Shown in pieces: positions 1-8,993 of a stretch of DNA of 64,000 nt. The position numbers were made by a program, and so were the translations under genes. The DNA is from Lederbergia lenta NBRC 16444 (GTDB lineage: Bacteria > Bacillota > Bacilli > Bacillales > Bacillaceae_C): contig NZ_BCVC01000007.1 of assembly GCF_001591545.1 (NCBI RefSeq), positions 60,451 through 124,450 on the forward strand, read 5' to 3'. Below the pieces are notes generated by a model. That model had not been told where the DNA came from. It made no database searches and saw only the letters and a list, made by a program, of their open reading frames with translations. How positions within the stretch are numbered: the stretch's first letter is position 1; the number at the start of each line of letters is the position of its first letter.

Positions 1-1286
1 AATGCGCTAGCTCGTAGTTTACTTGGTGATTCTATATTTTCTTTCCGTTTATTCTTAGTTGCGATAATAGTTAAAATAGCAGATATCAGTAAGGAACCGG
101 CCATAAATACATAGGAAGCACCAAAGCCTCCAGTAGCTCCATTCAAATAACCAACTAGATATGCTCCGGCAAATGAACCTAATGCGCCCATTGAATTAAT
201 TAATGCCATTGCTCCTCCTGCAACATTTCTAGGTAAAATTTCTGGAATAATGGCAAAGAATGGACCATACGGTGCATACATTGCTCCACCCGCTATAACA
301 AGCAAAACAAAACTTAGCCAGAAATTACTCGTACCAATTAAATAGGAACCATAAAATGCAATAGCTCCAATAAGAAGAAATGGCCATACAAATAATCTTC
401 TATTTTGCATCTTATCTGAGAAATGCGAAGCTGTTAGCATTAGAACAACTGCTAGTATATATGGGACAGAAGATAACCATCCTGTTTTAACGATGTCCAT
501 ATTTGGCGCGGCTTTTATAATGGAAGGAAGCCACATGACGAACCCATAAACACCTACACTCCATAATGCATATTGCAACGACAACAGTATGACGGTTGGT
601 GATCTAAATGCTTCACCATAATTTTTCACTGGTTTAATTCCTTGCTGTTCCTTTTCTAGTTCAGCATAAAGATCAGCTTTATCTCGAGCACTTAACCACT
701 TTGCATCTTTCGGCTCATCAATAACAAGCTTCCACCAGATAAATGCCCAAATGATTGCTGGTAGTCCTTCAATGATGAACATCCATCTCCAACCATATGC
801 TTCAAGTAAATATCCAGAGACAATAGACATCCAAAGAACGGTTACTGGATTGCCGAGTATTAAAAAAGTATTTGCGCGAGAGCGTTCTGCTTTTGTGAAC
901 CAATGACTTAAGAATACGAGCATCGCTGGCATGACAGCACTTTCAACAACACCAAGCATAAAGCGAATGACAATCAATAAGTTGATATTTGAAACCATCC
1001 CTGTCGCAGTCGCAAGAGCGCCCCACCCAATCAGGGACCAGAAAATTAGCACTTTAGCGCTTTTTTTCTCCGCGTAATGCGCACCGGGAACTTGGAAAAA
1101 GAAGTAACCAAGAAAGAATAAAGAGCCAAGCAAAGATGATATGCCCGGTGTAACACCTAAATCTTCAGCCATGCCTCCGGCTGCACCAAATGCATAGTTA
1201 GCCCGATCAAGATATGCGAGACTATATGTAATAAAAACGATTGGTATAAGACGAATCCACCTTTGTTTCGCAATTGTTTGCTTCAT
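1..1286 (-). CDS. MFS anion:cation symporter (hexuronate/aldarate type), 3' end cut by window edge
   Basis: An open frame runs from an ATG at 1286 to the window edge without a stop, about 428 codons. Members of this family have about 430-440 residues, so only the last few codons are missing. The translation has twelve hydrophobic segments and begins with a short basic N-terminus followed by the AYLDRANYAF motif typical of ACS-family MFS carriers such as ExuT, GudP and GarP. The ATG lies one base after the stop of the KDG kinase gene, and an AGAGGTG ribosome binding site sits inside that gene's end, so the two are translationally coupled. With a KDG kinase and an epimerase in the same operon, uptake of a hexuronate, aldonate or aldarate is the likely role. 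The exact substrate is inference. Confidence 0.85.
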   Translation of the reverse strand, partial: MKQTIAKQRWIRLIPIVFITYSLAYLDRANYAFGAAGGMAEDLGVTPGISSLLGSLFFLGYFFFQVPGAHYAEKKSAKVLIFWSLIGWGALATATGMVSNINLLIVIRFMLGVVESAVMPAMLVFLSHWFTKAERSRANTFLILGNPVTVLWMSIVSGYLLEAYGWRWMFIIEGLPAIIWAFIWWKLVIDEPKDAKWLSARDKADLYAELEKEQQGIKPVKNYGEAFRSPTVILLSLQYALWSVGVYGFVMWLPSIIKAAPNMDIVKTGWLSSVPYILAVVLMLTASHFSDKMQNRRLFVWPFLLIGAIAFYGSYLIGTSNFWLSFVLLVIAGGAMYAPYGPFFAIIPEILPRNVAGGAMALINSMGALGSFAGAYLVGYLNGATGGFGASYVFMAGSLLISAILTIIATKNKRKENIESPSKLRASA

Positions 1287-1287
1287 A

Positions 1288-2247
1288 TTAATTCACCTCT
1301 TGTATTGGTATTTTCATATACTCAATTAATTGTTGACGGTTAGGGTATCCATCGTTATCTCCTGCTGATTGTACAGCCAATGCCCCGATTGCATTTCCAC
1401 GTAGAACTGCTTCCTGCAATGAAAGATTTTCAAGAAGCCCGCTGACTAGACCAACAGCAAAACCATCACCCGCACCGACTGTGTCAATAACCTCCTTTAC
1501 CTCGTAGGGTTTCACTACGCCTTCTTCTATGCCACTCTTATAAAAAGCACCTTTATCGCCAAGTTTAATTACTACAAGTTTCACCCCTTTATCTAAATAA
1601 AAAGAGGCAATATCTTGCGGAGTGTTAAATCCTGTTAAAATCTCCCCTTCAGAAATACCTGGTAAAACATAATCAGCCTTTTGCGCAATTTTATTCGTTA
1701 TTTCAATCATTTCCTGTTTCGACGTCCATAAAGTCGGTCTTAAATTCGGGTCAAAACTAACTGTTCTCCCAATTTCCTTCATATGTGAAAGAGCAGCATA
1801 TGCAAATGCTCGTGTGTGACTTGAAATAGCCAATGGGATACCAGTCATATGTAAGTGCCGAGCATTACTAAAATATTCTTTTTGAAAATCTTCTACTCCC
1901 ATAAAACTTGCTGCAGATCCTCTTCTGAAATATTGCACCTCAGGATCCCCTGTTAAGACTTTGGATTTTATCTGGAAACCGCTAGGAAATCGCTCATCCG
2001 TATACACATGTTCTAAATCTACATTTTCTTCAGTAAGCCTCTTCATAATAAATTGACCAAATGCGTCTGATCCTACTTTACTTGCCCAACCAGCCTTTAA
2101 CCCCAGCCTAGAAAGACCAATTGCTACATTTGTTTCAGCTCCTGCGAGTTCCCTTGTAAAGTGCTCAATTTCATGAAGAGGTCCAGGAGTTTCTGCCATA
2201 AACATTGCCATTGCTTCTCCAAATGTCACCACATCTAACTTTTGCAT
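1288..2247 (-). CDS. kdgK: 2-dehydro-3-deoxygluconokinase (PfkB family)
   Basis: This 319-residue ribokinase/PfkB-family sugar kinase would phosphorylate 2-keto-3-deoxygluconate to KDPG for aldolase cleavage. The N-terminus has the VVTFGEAM strand and a substrate-binding GAETNVAIGLSRLG segment. The C-terminus has the PfkB signature DTVGAGDGF, whose aspartate is the catalytic base. Length and the FGEAM opening fit KdgK better than fructokinase or ribokinase. It is the middle gene of an operon: it overlaps the upstream epimerase gene by 13 bases and is followed one base later by the MFS carrier. No KDPG aldolase is seen in the window; it may lie beyond position 1. Confidence 0.85.
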   Translation of the reverse strand: MQKLDVVTFGEAMAMFMAETPGPLHEIEHFTRELAGAETNVAIGLSRLGLKAGWASKVGSDAFGQFIMKRLTEENVDLEHVYTDERFPSGFQIKSKVLTGDPEVQYFRRGSAASFMGVEDFQKEYFSNARHLHMTGIPLAISSHTRAFAYAALSHMKEIGRTVSFDPNLRPTLWTSKQEMIEITNKIAQKADYVLPGISEGEILTGFNTPQDIASFYLDKGVKLVVIKLGDKGAFYKSGIEEGVVKPYEVKEVIDTVGAGDGFAVGLVSGLLENLSLQEAVLRGNAIGALAVQSAGDNDGYPNRQQLIEYMKIPIQEVN

Positions 2248-3017
2248 ATCAAATCACCTTCCTCGTAATCTTTATTATTTCCCACCATCTTGATATATTC
2301 ATTTAATTGTTTTGAAGACTCTATCGGAAACTCGAGCGCTTTAGGAAGATCCCACGAAAAATGCTGAACGATCTTCCGCCATTCGGCATCTAAATCATGT
2401 GACAGTGGGAGAGTTATAAGTCTTTTATTCTTTTGGACGACACTTTTAAGATGTATGTACACTATATAATCTTTTAATTCAGCCAAGGCTTCATATACAT
2501 TTTCATTCGTAAATACCCAGTTTCCCATATCAAAAGTTATATTTACAGGAACTCCCATACGGAAAGCCTTTTCAATAAATACTTTTACATTCCTTATACT
2601 TCCACCATAAGGTGTCTGATCATTTTCAACGAGTAACTTTAATTGATCTTTAGTATTAAGAAATTGTTTTAGTTCATCTAAATTTGAAATTTTATCTATA
2701 TAATGTCCCAAGGAGACTTTTACCCAACTCGCTCCCAATCGGCTAGCTTCCTGAAAGATTTGTTCTAGCCCTTCCCTATTCAAAGTACCATCCTGTTTCC
2801 ATAGTTCAATGGGGGCCGAATAGACAGTGAATAATAAATGGTTTTCAATCTCTTTCCTTAGCAGCTCTAATGGGTAGTTACCATTAGAAAATAGCTCCCT
2901 TCTAACTTCCACCCCATATGCCCCAGATTCAGCAATTAACTTAATAAAGGATATTTGACCATTCTTTAATACTGCATTTATATCAAATGCATTTAATGGA
3001 ATAATGACACTCTTCAT
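2235..3017 (-). CDS. Sugar phosphate isomerase/epimerase, xylose-isomerase-like TIM barrel
   Basis: This 260-residue protein has the AP-endonuclease-2/xylose-isomerase-like TIM-barrel pattern: GAYGVEVRRE near the start, a conserved glutamate in KLLVENDQTP, NITFDMGNW as the metal-binding strand, and a late histidine strand YIVYIHLK. Such proteins isomerise or epimerise sugars, sugar acids or inositol derivatives in the cytoplasm. It is the first gene of the operon and carries the operators in its upstream region. The precise substrate cannot be read from the sequence. The operon context suggests it feeds a sugar acid towards KDG. Confidence 0.7.
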   Translation of the reverse strand: MKSVIIPLNAFDINAVLKNGQISFIKLIAESGAYGVEVRRELFSNGNYPLELLRKEIENHLLFTVYSAPIELWKQDGTLNREGLEQIFQEASRLGASWVKVSLGHYIDKISNLDELKQFLNTKDQLKLLVENDQTPYGGSIRNVKVFIEKAFRMGVPVNITFDMGNWVFTNENVYEALAELKDYIVYIHLKSVVQKNKRLITLPLSHDLDAEWRKIVQHFSWDLPKALEFPIESSKQLNEYIKMVGNNKDYEEGDLICKS

Positions 3018-3037
3018 TTTTAACTCCTCTCTTTAAA

Positions 3038-3062
3038 TAAACCGGTTTAGTAAATCGATTTA
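3038..3062. promoter_or_regulatory. Tandem palindromic operators upstream of the kdgK operon
   Basis: Two perfect 12-bp palindromes lie head to tail: TAAACCGGTTTA at 3038-3049 and TAAATCGATTTA at 3051-3062, separated by one G. A central CG step in an AT-rich palindrome is typical of LacI/GalR-family operators. KDG operons in Bacillus are controlled by the LacI-family KdgR, but no such regulator gene is in the window. The sites lie 21-45 bases upstream of the first gene. Confidence 0.65.
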
Positions 3063-3080
3063 GTAAAAGTATAAACTCTT

Positions 3081-3095
3081 TGGAAGCGCTTTTCA
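3081..3095. promoter_or_regulatory. cre-like catabolite repression site
   Basis: The sequence TGGAAGCGCTTTTCA contains the AAGCGCTT core of CcpA-binding cre sites and lies just upstream of the tandem operators. It deviates from the consensus at the 3' half, so this is a moderate call. Carbon catabolite repression of a sugar-acid operon would be expected. Confidence 0.5.
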
Positions 3096-3246
3096 ATAAT
3101 ATATTAAAAGATAGGTGTTTTTTCCTAACTTTAATCGACTAAAGTTAATGAGATTGTGTTTACATTGTAAACTTTGCATTCGAAAAGAAGGGTTAGTTTT
3201 TTCATACTAGTAAAATAGACTTTAGGTCCATAACTCATTTGAAGTA

Positions 3247-3292
3247 AAAAAACAAAGATTCTATGAGTCTTTTGATAGAATCTTTGTTTTTA
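3247..3292. terminator. Bidirectional intrinsic terminator
   Basis: Inverted arms of about 16 bases (AAACAAAGATTCTAT and ATAGAATCTTTGTTT) flank a short loop, with a T run on one side and an A run on the other. It ends the MFS gene that stops at 3310 and separates it from the kdgK operon promoter. Confidence 0.85.
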
Positions 3293-3309
3293 TATTATAC
3301 ATGCTCTTA

Positions 3310-4545
3310 TTATATCGCTCCGCTAGGATTTTCTTCTTGTTTATCTGCAACATGTACACCAGGCAATTTGCTCGCTTTATTTCTAAAGTAGAAGATAACT
3401 ATCATTAAGCTCAATAATATGAATGCACATAGAACAAGAGACCATAAAGTAACTGTGATCGAATAGCGATCAATTAATTCTCCTGCAACTCTCGGTAAAA
3501 ATGCGCCACCTAATCCACCCATGGCAACGAGCAAGCTTGTCGTCCATTCTTCTAAACCTGATGAAGTTTCATTTACAAGCAATAATCCGATCGAGAATAT
3601 TCCTCCCATTAACAAGCCTGTTAAAAAGATGGAAATAAAACTAAAGGCAACGGATGTTGAATTTGCGAACATAAAAAGACTGATAAATTGTCCGATACAG
3701 CAAATAATAAAAAGTTTAGTATAGCCTATTTTATCAATAATGAACGTCATAGCAACCCGCCCAACTGTCATCGCTGCCCAAAATACAGTAATACTTAAGG
3801 CCAAAGATGAAGCATCTAAATCTGTTGTTTTACTCAATATTGTTGGCAAATAGTTGGGTAGAGTCATTTCCGTTCCAACATACATAAAGAAAAAGAAGGC
3901 ACCAAATGCAACAATCGGAATTTGTTTACGGGAATAACGCCTTTTTACAGATTTTTCTCCATCGACCGTTCGTATTTTTGGTTGTTTTTTTAAAATAGAG
4001 TCAAACTCACCGAATGACATAAATAGCCATAATAACATTGTCATTGTAGTTAACACAGCTACTATTGTAAACGAAGCATTCCACATACCTTTTGTAATGA
4101 GAATAGCTGAAATAATAGGAATGACTAACGCACCTACTCCAAAAAAGACCTCAGCAAGTATAAGCGTCGTTGCCTTTTTCTCTTTAAAATAGCCGATGAT
4201 AAGAGCTGCTACAACAGTTTCAGCAATCCCAATCCCTGCCCCTCCGAGCGGAGCGGTAATTAACAACACATCCCAATTTGGGAGAAAGCTAAGTACAAAT
4301 TGAGAAATAGCGAAACTAAGTAAAGCAATAAATATTGTCATCCTGCGACCAATTGAATTTACAATCAGTGGAGCAATTAAAACCCCTCCTAGAAATCCTA
4401 AAAATTGGTTCATAATCAACTGCCCACCGTCTCGATAATCAATGCCATAAGAGTGAACCATAGGCTCTAAAACGGTTCCAATAATTATATGGCCAAAACC
4501 ATTTAAGCAATAAATAAGACAAGCAATCCAAATAAGTTTTTTCAT
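3310..4545 (-). CDS. MFS transporter, sugar permease-like
   Basis: This 411-residue MFS carrier has about twelve membrane segments and a central cytoplasmic loop rich in lysine and arginine. The frame stays open to an ATG at 4596, but the start at 4545 is preferred because AGGAG lies seven bases upstream and the protein then begins MKKLIWIACL directly at the first helix. The pattern resembles fucose/glucose-permease-like MFS proteins, but no substrate can be assigned. It is a single gene between a strong terminator and the zinc locus. Confidence 0.8.
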   Translation of the reverse strand: MKKLIWIACLIYCLNGFGHIIIGTVLEPMVHSYGIDYRDGGQLIMNQFLGFLGGVLIAPLIVNSIGRRMTIFIALLSFAISQFVLSFLPNWDVLLITAPLGGAGIGIAETVVAALIIGYFKEKKATTLILAEVFFGVGALVIPIISAILITKGMWNASFTIVAVLTTMTMLLWLFMSFGEFDSILKKQPKIRTVDGEKSVKRRYSRKQIPIVAFGAFFFFMYVGTEMTLPNYLPTILSKTTDLDASSLALSITVFWAAMTVGRVAMTFIIDKIGYTKLFIICCIGQFISLFMFANSTSVAFSFISIFLTGLLMGGIFSIGLLLVNETSSGLEEWTTSLLVAMGGLGGAFLPRVAGELIDRYSITVTLWSLVLCAFILLSLMIVIFYFRNKASKLPGVHVADKQEENPSGAI

Positions 4546-4749
4546 CATTATTCTCCTATGTAGGCGTACGCTTTCCACCATTATGTGAATTTTCATACAG
4601 ACCTACACTATACTATCAGTATTAATATACTTCGTCTAGCATTTTCGATCTCCTAATTTATTGTCCTATTTGCATGGATAAATTCCGAATTGTTTATAGA
4701 AAAACTGTAGACAAAGTCTATTCCTCACTTGTCTACAGCCATTTTAATA

Positions 4750-4899
4750 TTATTTAACTTCCCTATGCAACGTAACTCTTTTTAATCTTGGCGAATACTT
4801 TTACAGTTCCAACCTCTCTGGGTTATTACGCTTATTCTTTGTAGTTATATAATTGCGATCTCCTGTTTCCACACATGCCAAAGTAATATTCACTCTCAT
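4750..4899 (-). pseudogene. rpmG: Zinc-independent ribosomal protein bL33 gene with in-frame stop
   Basis: Reading the minus strand from the ATG at 4899 gives [18 protein letters not shown], then [12 protein letters not shown], then TAA at 4803-4801, then KYSPRLKRVTLH to a normal stop at 4752-4750. Length is 49 codons, as in bL33. The usual zinc-binding cysteine pairs are missing, with ETGD and KYSP in their places, so this is the zinc-free (C-) paralogue. Codon 33 is TAA where AAA (lysine) is expected, so only 32 residues would be made. It starts 21 bases after the COG0523 gene, which fits a Zur-controlled zinc-sparing unit. A single-base sequencing error is the main alternative. Confidence 0.85.
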
Positions 4900-4920
4900 C
4901 TTATCTCAACTCCAAAACTC

Positions 4921-6114
4921 TTAATGTATACTTTCCGCTTCCATTGAAGGAAACGTATCAATGAACTTGGACCAATCTTGTTCCATTTCTTTATCAGTTA
5001 GTAAGCAAGAATCAAGTGATTGAATGATCTCTTCCTGATTCAAGTTTAAACCGATCATAACCAGTTCTGTCTTTCTGTCCCCATATTTTTCATCCCACTC
5101 TACCATTAGTTCAGGTTCTCGGCTTAGTATTTCATCTCTTATTTTTTCAGGATAGGAGGCAACCCACTCACCTACCATTTGAACGCTAACAGATGGACCT
5201 GCCTGTGATACTAATCCAACCATGTTATTTCTCGTCGCAACCCAGAAAAACCCTTTTCCACGTACAATATCTTCTGGCCAATCATTCAACCAATTAGTCC
5301 ATCTTTCTGTGTGAAATGGACGATTTCTTTTATAAACAAAAGAAGTAATACCATACTCTTCCGTCTCAGGTATATGTTCCTCATTTAGCTCTTTTATCCA
5401 GCCCGCTCCTTGGCTCGCAGATTCAAAATCAAACAAATGTGTATTCAATACCTTGTCTAATGAGATTTCCCCATGCGAAGTTACATATAGTTTGGCGCGT
5501 GGATTCAACTTTTTTATAATGGAAATTAGTTCTTGAGTCGCTTCTTCATCGATCAAATCAGTTTTATTTAGTAATATTACATCTGCAAATTCAATTTGAT
5601 CAATGAGTAGATCTACCACTTCCCTTGTATCTACTTCATCCATTGCTTGTTTACGATCCAAAAGAGTTTCTCCAGAGGCAAAATCAGCCCAAAAACGATT
5701 GCCATCCACGACCGTCACCATTGTATCCAACCTACAGATTTCTGCCAAATGAACCCCAATCGTTTCGTCCTCCAACGTAAATGTTTGTGCTACGGGAATC
5801 GGTTCTGATATACCTGTTGATTCAATCACAATATAATCAATATTTCCTGCTCTCACTAGTTTCTCAACTTCAATCATTAAATCTTCCCGAAGTGTACAAC
5901 ATATGCAGCCATTTTGTAGTTCTATCATTTTCTCTTCCGTACGGGAAAATCCACCTTGTTTAATCAATTCCGCATCGATATTTATTTCACTCATATCATT
6001 TACAATGATAGCAATCTTTTTATCTTCTTTATTTGCTAATATATGATTTAGAAGTGTTGTCTTCCCTGATCCTAAATATCCACTTAATACTGTCACAGGT
6101 ATCCTTTTTCCCAT
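4921..6114 (-). CDS. zagA: COG0523 zinc metallochaperone GTPase (ZagA/YciC type)
   Basis: This 397-residue G3E-family GTPase has the same length as B. subtilis YciC/ZagA. Walker A is GYLGSGKTT at residues 12-20. The metal-binding CxCC motif of this family is C69-I-C71-C72. Base recognition is LLNKTD. The C-terminal CobW_C domain follows the segment that begins [10 protein letters not shown]. Family members deliver zinc to client enzymes in zinc starvation, using GTP. A degenerate Zur box lies about 100 bases upstream, and the gene sits between a Zur-controlled zinc-binding lipoprotein and the alternative L33 gene, so the whole locus looks like a zinc-starvation regulon. Confidence 0.9.
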   Translation of the reverse strand: MGKRIPVTVLSGYLGSGKTTLLNHILANKEDKKIAIIVNDMSEINIDAELIKQGGFSRTEEKMIELQNGCICCTLREDLMIEVEKLVRAGNIDYIVIESTGISEPIPVAQTFTLEDETIGVHLAEICRLDTMVTVVDGNRFWADFASGETLLDRKQAMDEVDTREVVDLLIDQIEFADVILLNKTDLIDEEATQELISIIKKLNPRAKLYVTSHGEISLDKVLNTHLFDFESASQGAGWIKELNEEHIPETEEYGITSFVYKRNRPFHTERWTNWLNDWPEDIVRGKGFFWVATRNNMVGLVSQAGPSVSVQMVGEWVASYPEKIRDEILSREPELMVEWDEKYGDRKTELVMIGLNLNQEEIIQSLDSCLLTDKEMEQDWSKFIDTFPSMEAESIH

Positions 6115-6212
6115 TAGTATCCCACCTTATTATTAAACCTATTGAATATTATTCATCTGAATTTTCTCTATCCATTTGCATCTGTTGCAATCCTTCATGT
6201 TTCCAACTACAA

Positions 6213-6231
6213 ATAATAACCATTACGATTT
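6213..6231. promoter_or_regulatory. Zur box upstream of zagA (one good half-site)
   Basis: TAATAACCATTACGA at 6214-6228 matches the Zur 7-1-7 consensus perfectly in the ATTACGA half and at four of seven positions in the other half. It precedes zagA on the minus strand. Confidence 0.65.
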
Positions 6232-6257
6232 AAAACCTAAAAAAAAGCTAGTATTAT

Positions 6258-7295
6258 TTAATTTAGTGCCTTTTCTAATACTTCAATATTTCTTTTCATC
6301 AGAGTTATATAATCATCCTGATTTTTCAAATCATCCTCTGTTAAAACGGCAAGATTGTGAATATGCAAAGCTTTCACACCTGTTTCTTCAAGTACTACAT
6401 CAGCAAGTTTGGATTGAATATTTTGCTCATATAAAATATATGGAACTTCTTCTTGTTTAATGGTATCAATGATACTCTGTAACTTTTTCTGTGTAGGCTC
6501 ACTAGTAGATGAGATGCCAGAGATTGCGATTTGTTCAATGCCATATCTAAGTTCCCAATACCCATAGGCTGCATGGGGCACAATTATTTTTTTACGTTTT
6601 GCCTTCTCAGCTACCTCACTAATTTGGAGATCAATTTCATCTAATTCTTTTACAAGATCTTGGTAATTTTTTTCAAAGGTCTGTTTCTGATCGGGCATTT
6701 TTTCAGTCATAGCACCTAATACGTTCATAGCAAGCTCTTTCATTAGCTTTGGATCCATCCATACATGAGGGTCAATATCTCCGTGATCATGATGATCATG
6801 ATCATCGTTTTCATTTTCCTCATGCTCATGCTCTTCATCACTACCATCCACATGTTCATGTTCTCCCGCTTCTTCCTCATGACTATGATCAGCTTCTGTA
6901 TGAGCATGTTCATTTTCGTTCAGATCCATAATAGGAAGGTTTTCCCCCGCAGCAACCATTGTTACATGTTCATTCTTTAGTATAGATTCTGATTTTTCCA
7001 CAAAACCTTCCAGACCGAGACCGATGTATAAAAATAAGTCTGAATCCGCTAGCTTCATCATATCTTTTTGGGTTGGCTCATATGTATGCTCATCAGCTCC
7101 TGGAGGGTAAATAGATTTAACATCTACACTGTTACCTCCAATTTGTTTTGTAATGTATTCTAGTGGGTAGACGGTTGTGAATACATCCAGTTTTTCTTTC
7201 TTGCTTTCTTTCCCTACTTTTTCTGTTTGGTTATTTTGACAACCAGCAAGAATAAGTATAAAAACGGTGAATAATAAATAAAGCTTATTTTTCAT
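6258..7295 (-). CDS. znuA: Zinc ABC transporter substrate-binding lipoprotein (ZnuA/AdcA family)
   Basis: This 345-residue precursor has a lipoprotein signal peptide with lipobox LAGC (lipidated C19), so it is anchored outside the membrane. It is a cluster 9 (A-1) binding protein: DVFTTVYPL near the N-terminus, PGADEHTYEPTQKDM with a metal-ligand histidine, and a long His/Asp/Glu-rich loop at roughly residues 128-176 just before DPHVWMDP. His-rich loops are typical of zinc-specific members. A perfect Zur box lies 21 bases upstream of the start. No ATPase or permease gene is adjacent, so it must use a transporter encoded elsewhere. Confidence 0.9.
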   Translation of the reverse strand: MKNKLYLLFTVFILILAGCQNNQTEKVGKESKKEKLDVFTTVYPLEYITKQIGGNSVDVKSIYPPGADEHTYEPTQKDMMKLADSDLFLYIGLGLEGFVEKSESILKNEHVTMVAAGENLPIMDLNENEHAHTEADHSHEEEAGEHEHVDGSDEEHEHEENENDDHDHHDHGDIDPHVWMDPKLMKELAMNVLGAMTEKMPDQKQTFEKNYQDLVKELDEIDLQISEVAEKAKRKKIIVPHAAYGYWELRYGIEQIAISGISSTSEPTQKKLQSIIDTIKQEEVPYILYEQNIQSKLADVVLEETGVKALHIHNLAVLTEDDLKNQDDYITLMKRNIEVLEKALN

Positions 7296-7315
7296 ATATA
7301 ATACCTCCTTAAACT

Positions 7316-7336
7316 AAATCGTAATGATTACGATTT
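7316..7336. promoter_or_regulatory. Perfect Zur box upstream of znuA
   Basis: The core TCGTAATGATTACGA (7319-7333) is a perfect 7-1-7 palindrome, and symmetry continues three more bases on each side to a 10-1-10 palindrome, identical to the B. subtilis Zur consensus. It lies directly before the AAGGAGG ribosome binding site of znuA, a position suited to repression. Confidence 0.92.
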
Positions 7337-7566
7337 GAACTATGAAAAAATCTTACATTATTTCTATAAAAAAAGCAATAGTATTTCTATACTTTTTTAA
7401 TGTCCTGCATTGTTTATTAACTGTAAAGTTGAAAAGACTGTATTTCTTTCTAGCGAACAGAATAACATTTAAATTTATTTTCTAAACGCTCCAAAAATAA
7501 AACTTACATGTTAATATATTAACTAGCTAACTATTTTATGAGTTCTGATAACTAAATTTCAACAAG

Positions 7567-8007
7567 GTGGAAGATAGCTATATTTTAGAACTTCATCAAC
7601 AAGACCGAACAGGGAGCGAAAATATTTTGTATAAGATGATTATTATTACCGGAATTATCTTTGGAATAATTTCAATAGTTACTGACAGTTTCATTAGAAA
7701 GAATTGGATAGTTCAAGAACCAAAAGGGCGTTATTATCAATATCGTCATAATTTACACTTGGTGCTGGAAGCTATAATTACCCTCGCCTTCTTTCTTTTG
7801 TTAAAGAATAAAAATGCGATTCTTTTTGGTGACGGGAGATGGATGTTTACCATACTTAGCTATTTTTTTATCATTTCATTGTTACGAACTTTCGTGGAAT
7901 GGAAGGTCGCCCGCAAAGATAATTTGTGGATCGTAAAGTTGGTAAATACTACTATAATCCTGCTCTATATCGGGGTCAGTGCCATTGTCTACAATATCTA
8001 TTGGTGA
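7567..8007 (+). CDS. Small integral membrane protein, DUF4181-like
   Basis: The 146-codon frame from GTG 7567 encodes about four hydrophobic helices with a conserved-looking RTFVEWKVARKDN segment between helices three and four, as in DUF4181 proteins of Bacillus. Start choice is uncertain: GTG 7567 has only a weak AAGG upstream, while a TTG near 7627 with GGGAG upstream would begin just before the first helix and give about 126 residues. Function is unknown. It is a single gene, divergent from the zinc locus. Confidence 0.65.
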   Translation: MEDSYILELHQQDRTGSENILYKMIIITGIIFGIISIVTDSFIRKNWIVQEPKGRYYQYRHNLHLVLEAIITLAFFLLLKNKNAILFGDGRWMFTILSYFFIISLLRTFVEWKVARKDNLWIVKLVNTTIILLYIGVSAIVYNIYW

Positions 8008-8169
8008 GTTTGTCCCTGCGTCTTCTTCAAGGATTCACTAGGGTGATTTGTTTATTGCTAACGTAAATATCGAAAAGACTGTGAAACTTGTAAGAACACC
8101 CGCTATAAAGGAAATAGTTATGATACACTACATTTGTAGATTATATAATATTTTCATGGAGCGTATAGA

Positions 8170-8724
8170 ATGTTAAATAATAGTAGCAATGCAGTATTTG
8201 GTAATAAAAAACGTAATTATAAACCAGCAATCATAACGATCTCTATCATCCTAATTGGTGCGATCGGTGTTCTTTCTGGCATGCAGGGTGTTGATGACTT
8301 TGATGCATTCGATGTGACGATCCTTCCTCTCATTAATGCGATTCTCAATAGCTTTACATTTTTATTTTTAGTCGGAGCATTGATTGCCATTCTAAAGCGA
8401 AACGTAAAGATTCATCGTCGTTTTATTTATGCGGCATTTGTAACAACATCACTATTTCTCGTAACATATGTCGCTTTTCATTATTTAGCCCCTTCTACTC
8501 CGTATGGTGGTGAAGGTTTTATGGCAGGCTTTTACTATTTTATTTTGATTACACATATCTTACTAGCAGCAGCAATCGTTCCACTTGCACTTACAAGTGT
8601 TGCACGGGCTTGGAATATGGAAAATGAACGCCATAAAAAAATCGCTCGCTGGACAATGCCAATTTGGCTATATGTCAGCTTAACCGGTGTTTTGGTTTAT
8701 ATTTTGATCTCGCCTTACTATTAA
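8170..8724 (+). CDS. yozB: DUF420 membrane protein YozB (CtaM-like)
   Basis: This 184-residue protein has five predicted membrane helices and the DUF420 hallmarks: NAILNSFTF, KIHRRFIYAAF, YVAFHYL and an ITHILLAAAIVPLAL segment with histidines placed in or near helices. GGAG sits eight bases before the ATG. The staphylococcal homologue CtaM is needed for maturation of a haem-A cytochrome oxidase, so a role in terminal oxidase assembly is likely. It is monocistronic with a strong terminator downstream. Confidence 0.85.
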   Translation: MLNNSSNAVFGNKKRNYKPAIITISIILIGAIGVLSGMQGVDDFDAFDVTILPLINAILNSFTFLFLVGALIAILKRNVKIHRRFIYAAFVTTSLFLVTYVAFHYLAPSTPYGGEGFMAGFYYFILITHILLAAAIVPLALTSVARAWNMENERHKKIARWTMPIWLYVSLTGVLVYILISPYY

Positions 8725-8787
8725 ATTTAATACTTTAGGATTCTTTGTATTTTATGGGTTAAGCAAGTGGAACAAAAGTATAAACAG

Positions 8788-8833
8788 AAAAAGCTCCCAT
8801 CTTAGCATCATTTGCTGAGATGGGAGCTTTTTA
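8788..8833. terminator. Intrinsic terminator after yozB
   Basis: A 16-bp stem (AGCTCCCATCTTAGCA against TGCTGAGATGGGAGCT, one G-T pair) with a five-base loop is flanked by A and T runs. It can serve yozB on the plus strand. Confidence 0.85.
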
Positions 8834-8927
8834 ATAAGTTTGATAGAAATTACCTCTATTACGCATGAAGTGACAATACTAATGCAAAGAATTTAGGAAA
8901 TATACGCTAAGATGATCAAAATTTCAC

Positions 8928-8972
8928 AAAAAGACCATTCATAAGTTCAGTAAGCTTACGAATGGTCTTTTC
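8928..8972. terminator. Intrinsic terminator after azoR
   Basis: Arms AAAAGACCATTC and GAATGGTCTTTT flank an inner TAAG/CTTA pairing. On the minus strand it lies just downstream of the azoR stop and ends in a T run. Confidence 0.8.
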
Positions 8973-8993
8973 TAAAGAATGGCTAAATAAAAA

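Noticed and set aside
6749..6980. Plus-strand histidine-rich frames inside the zinc lipoprotein gene
   Set aside because: They are antisense shadows of the His/Asp/Glu-rich loop, without ribosome binding sites.
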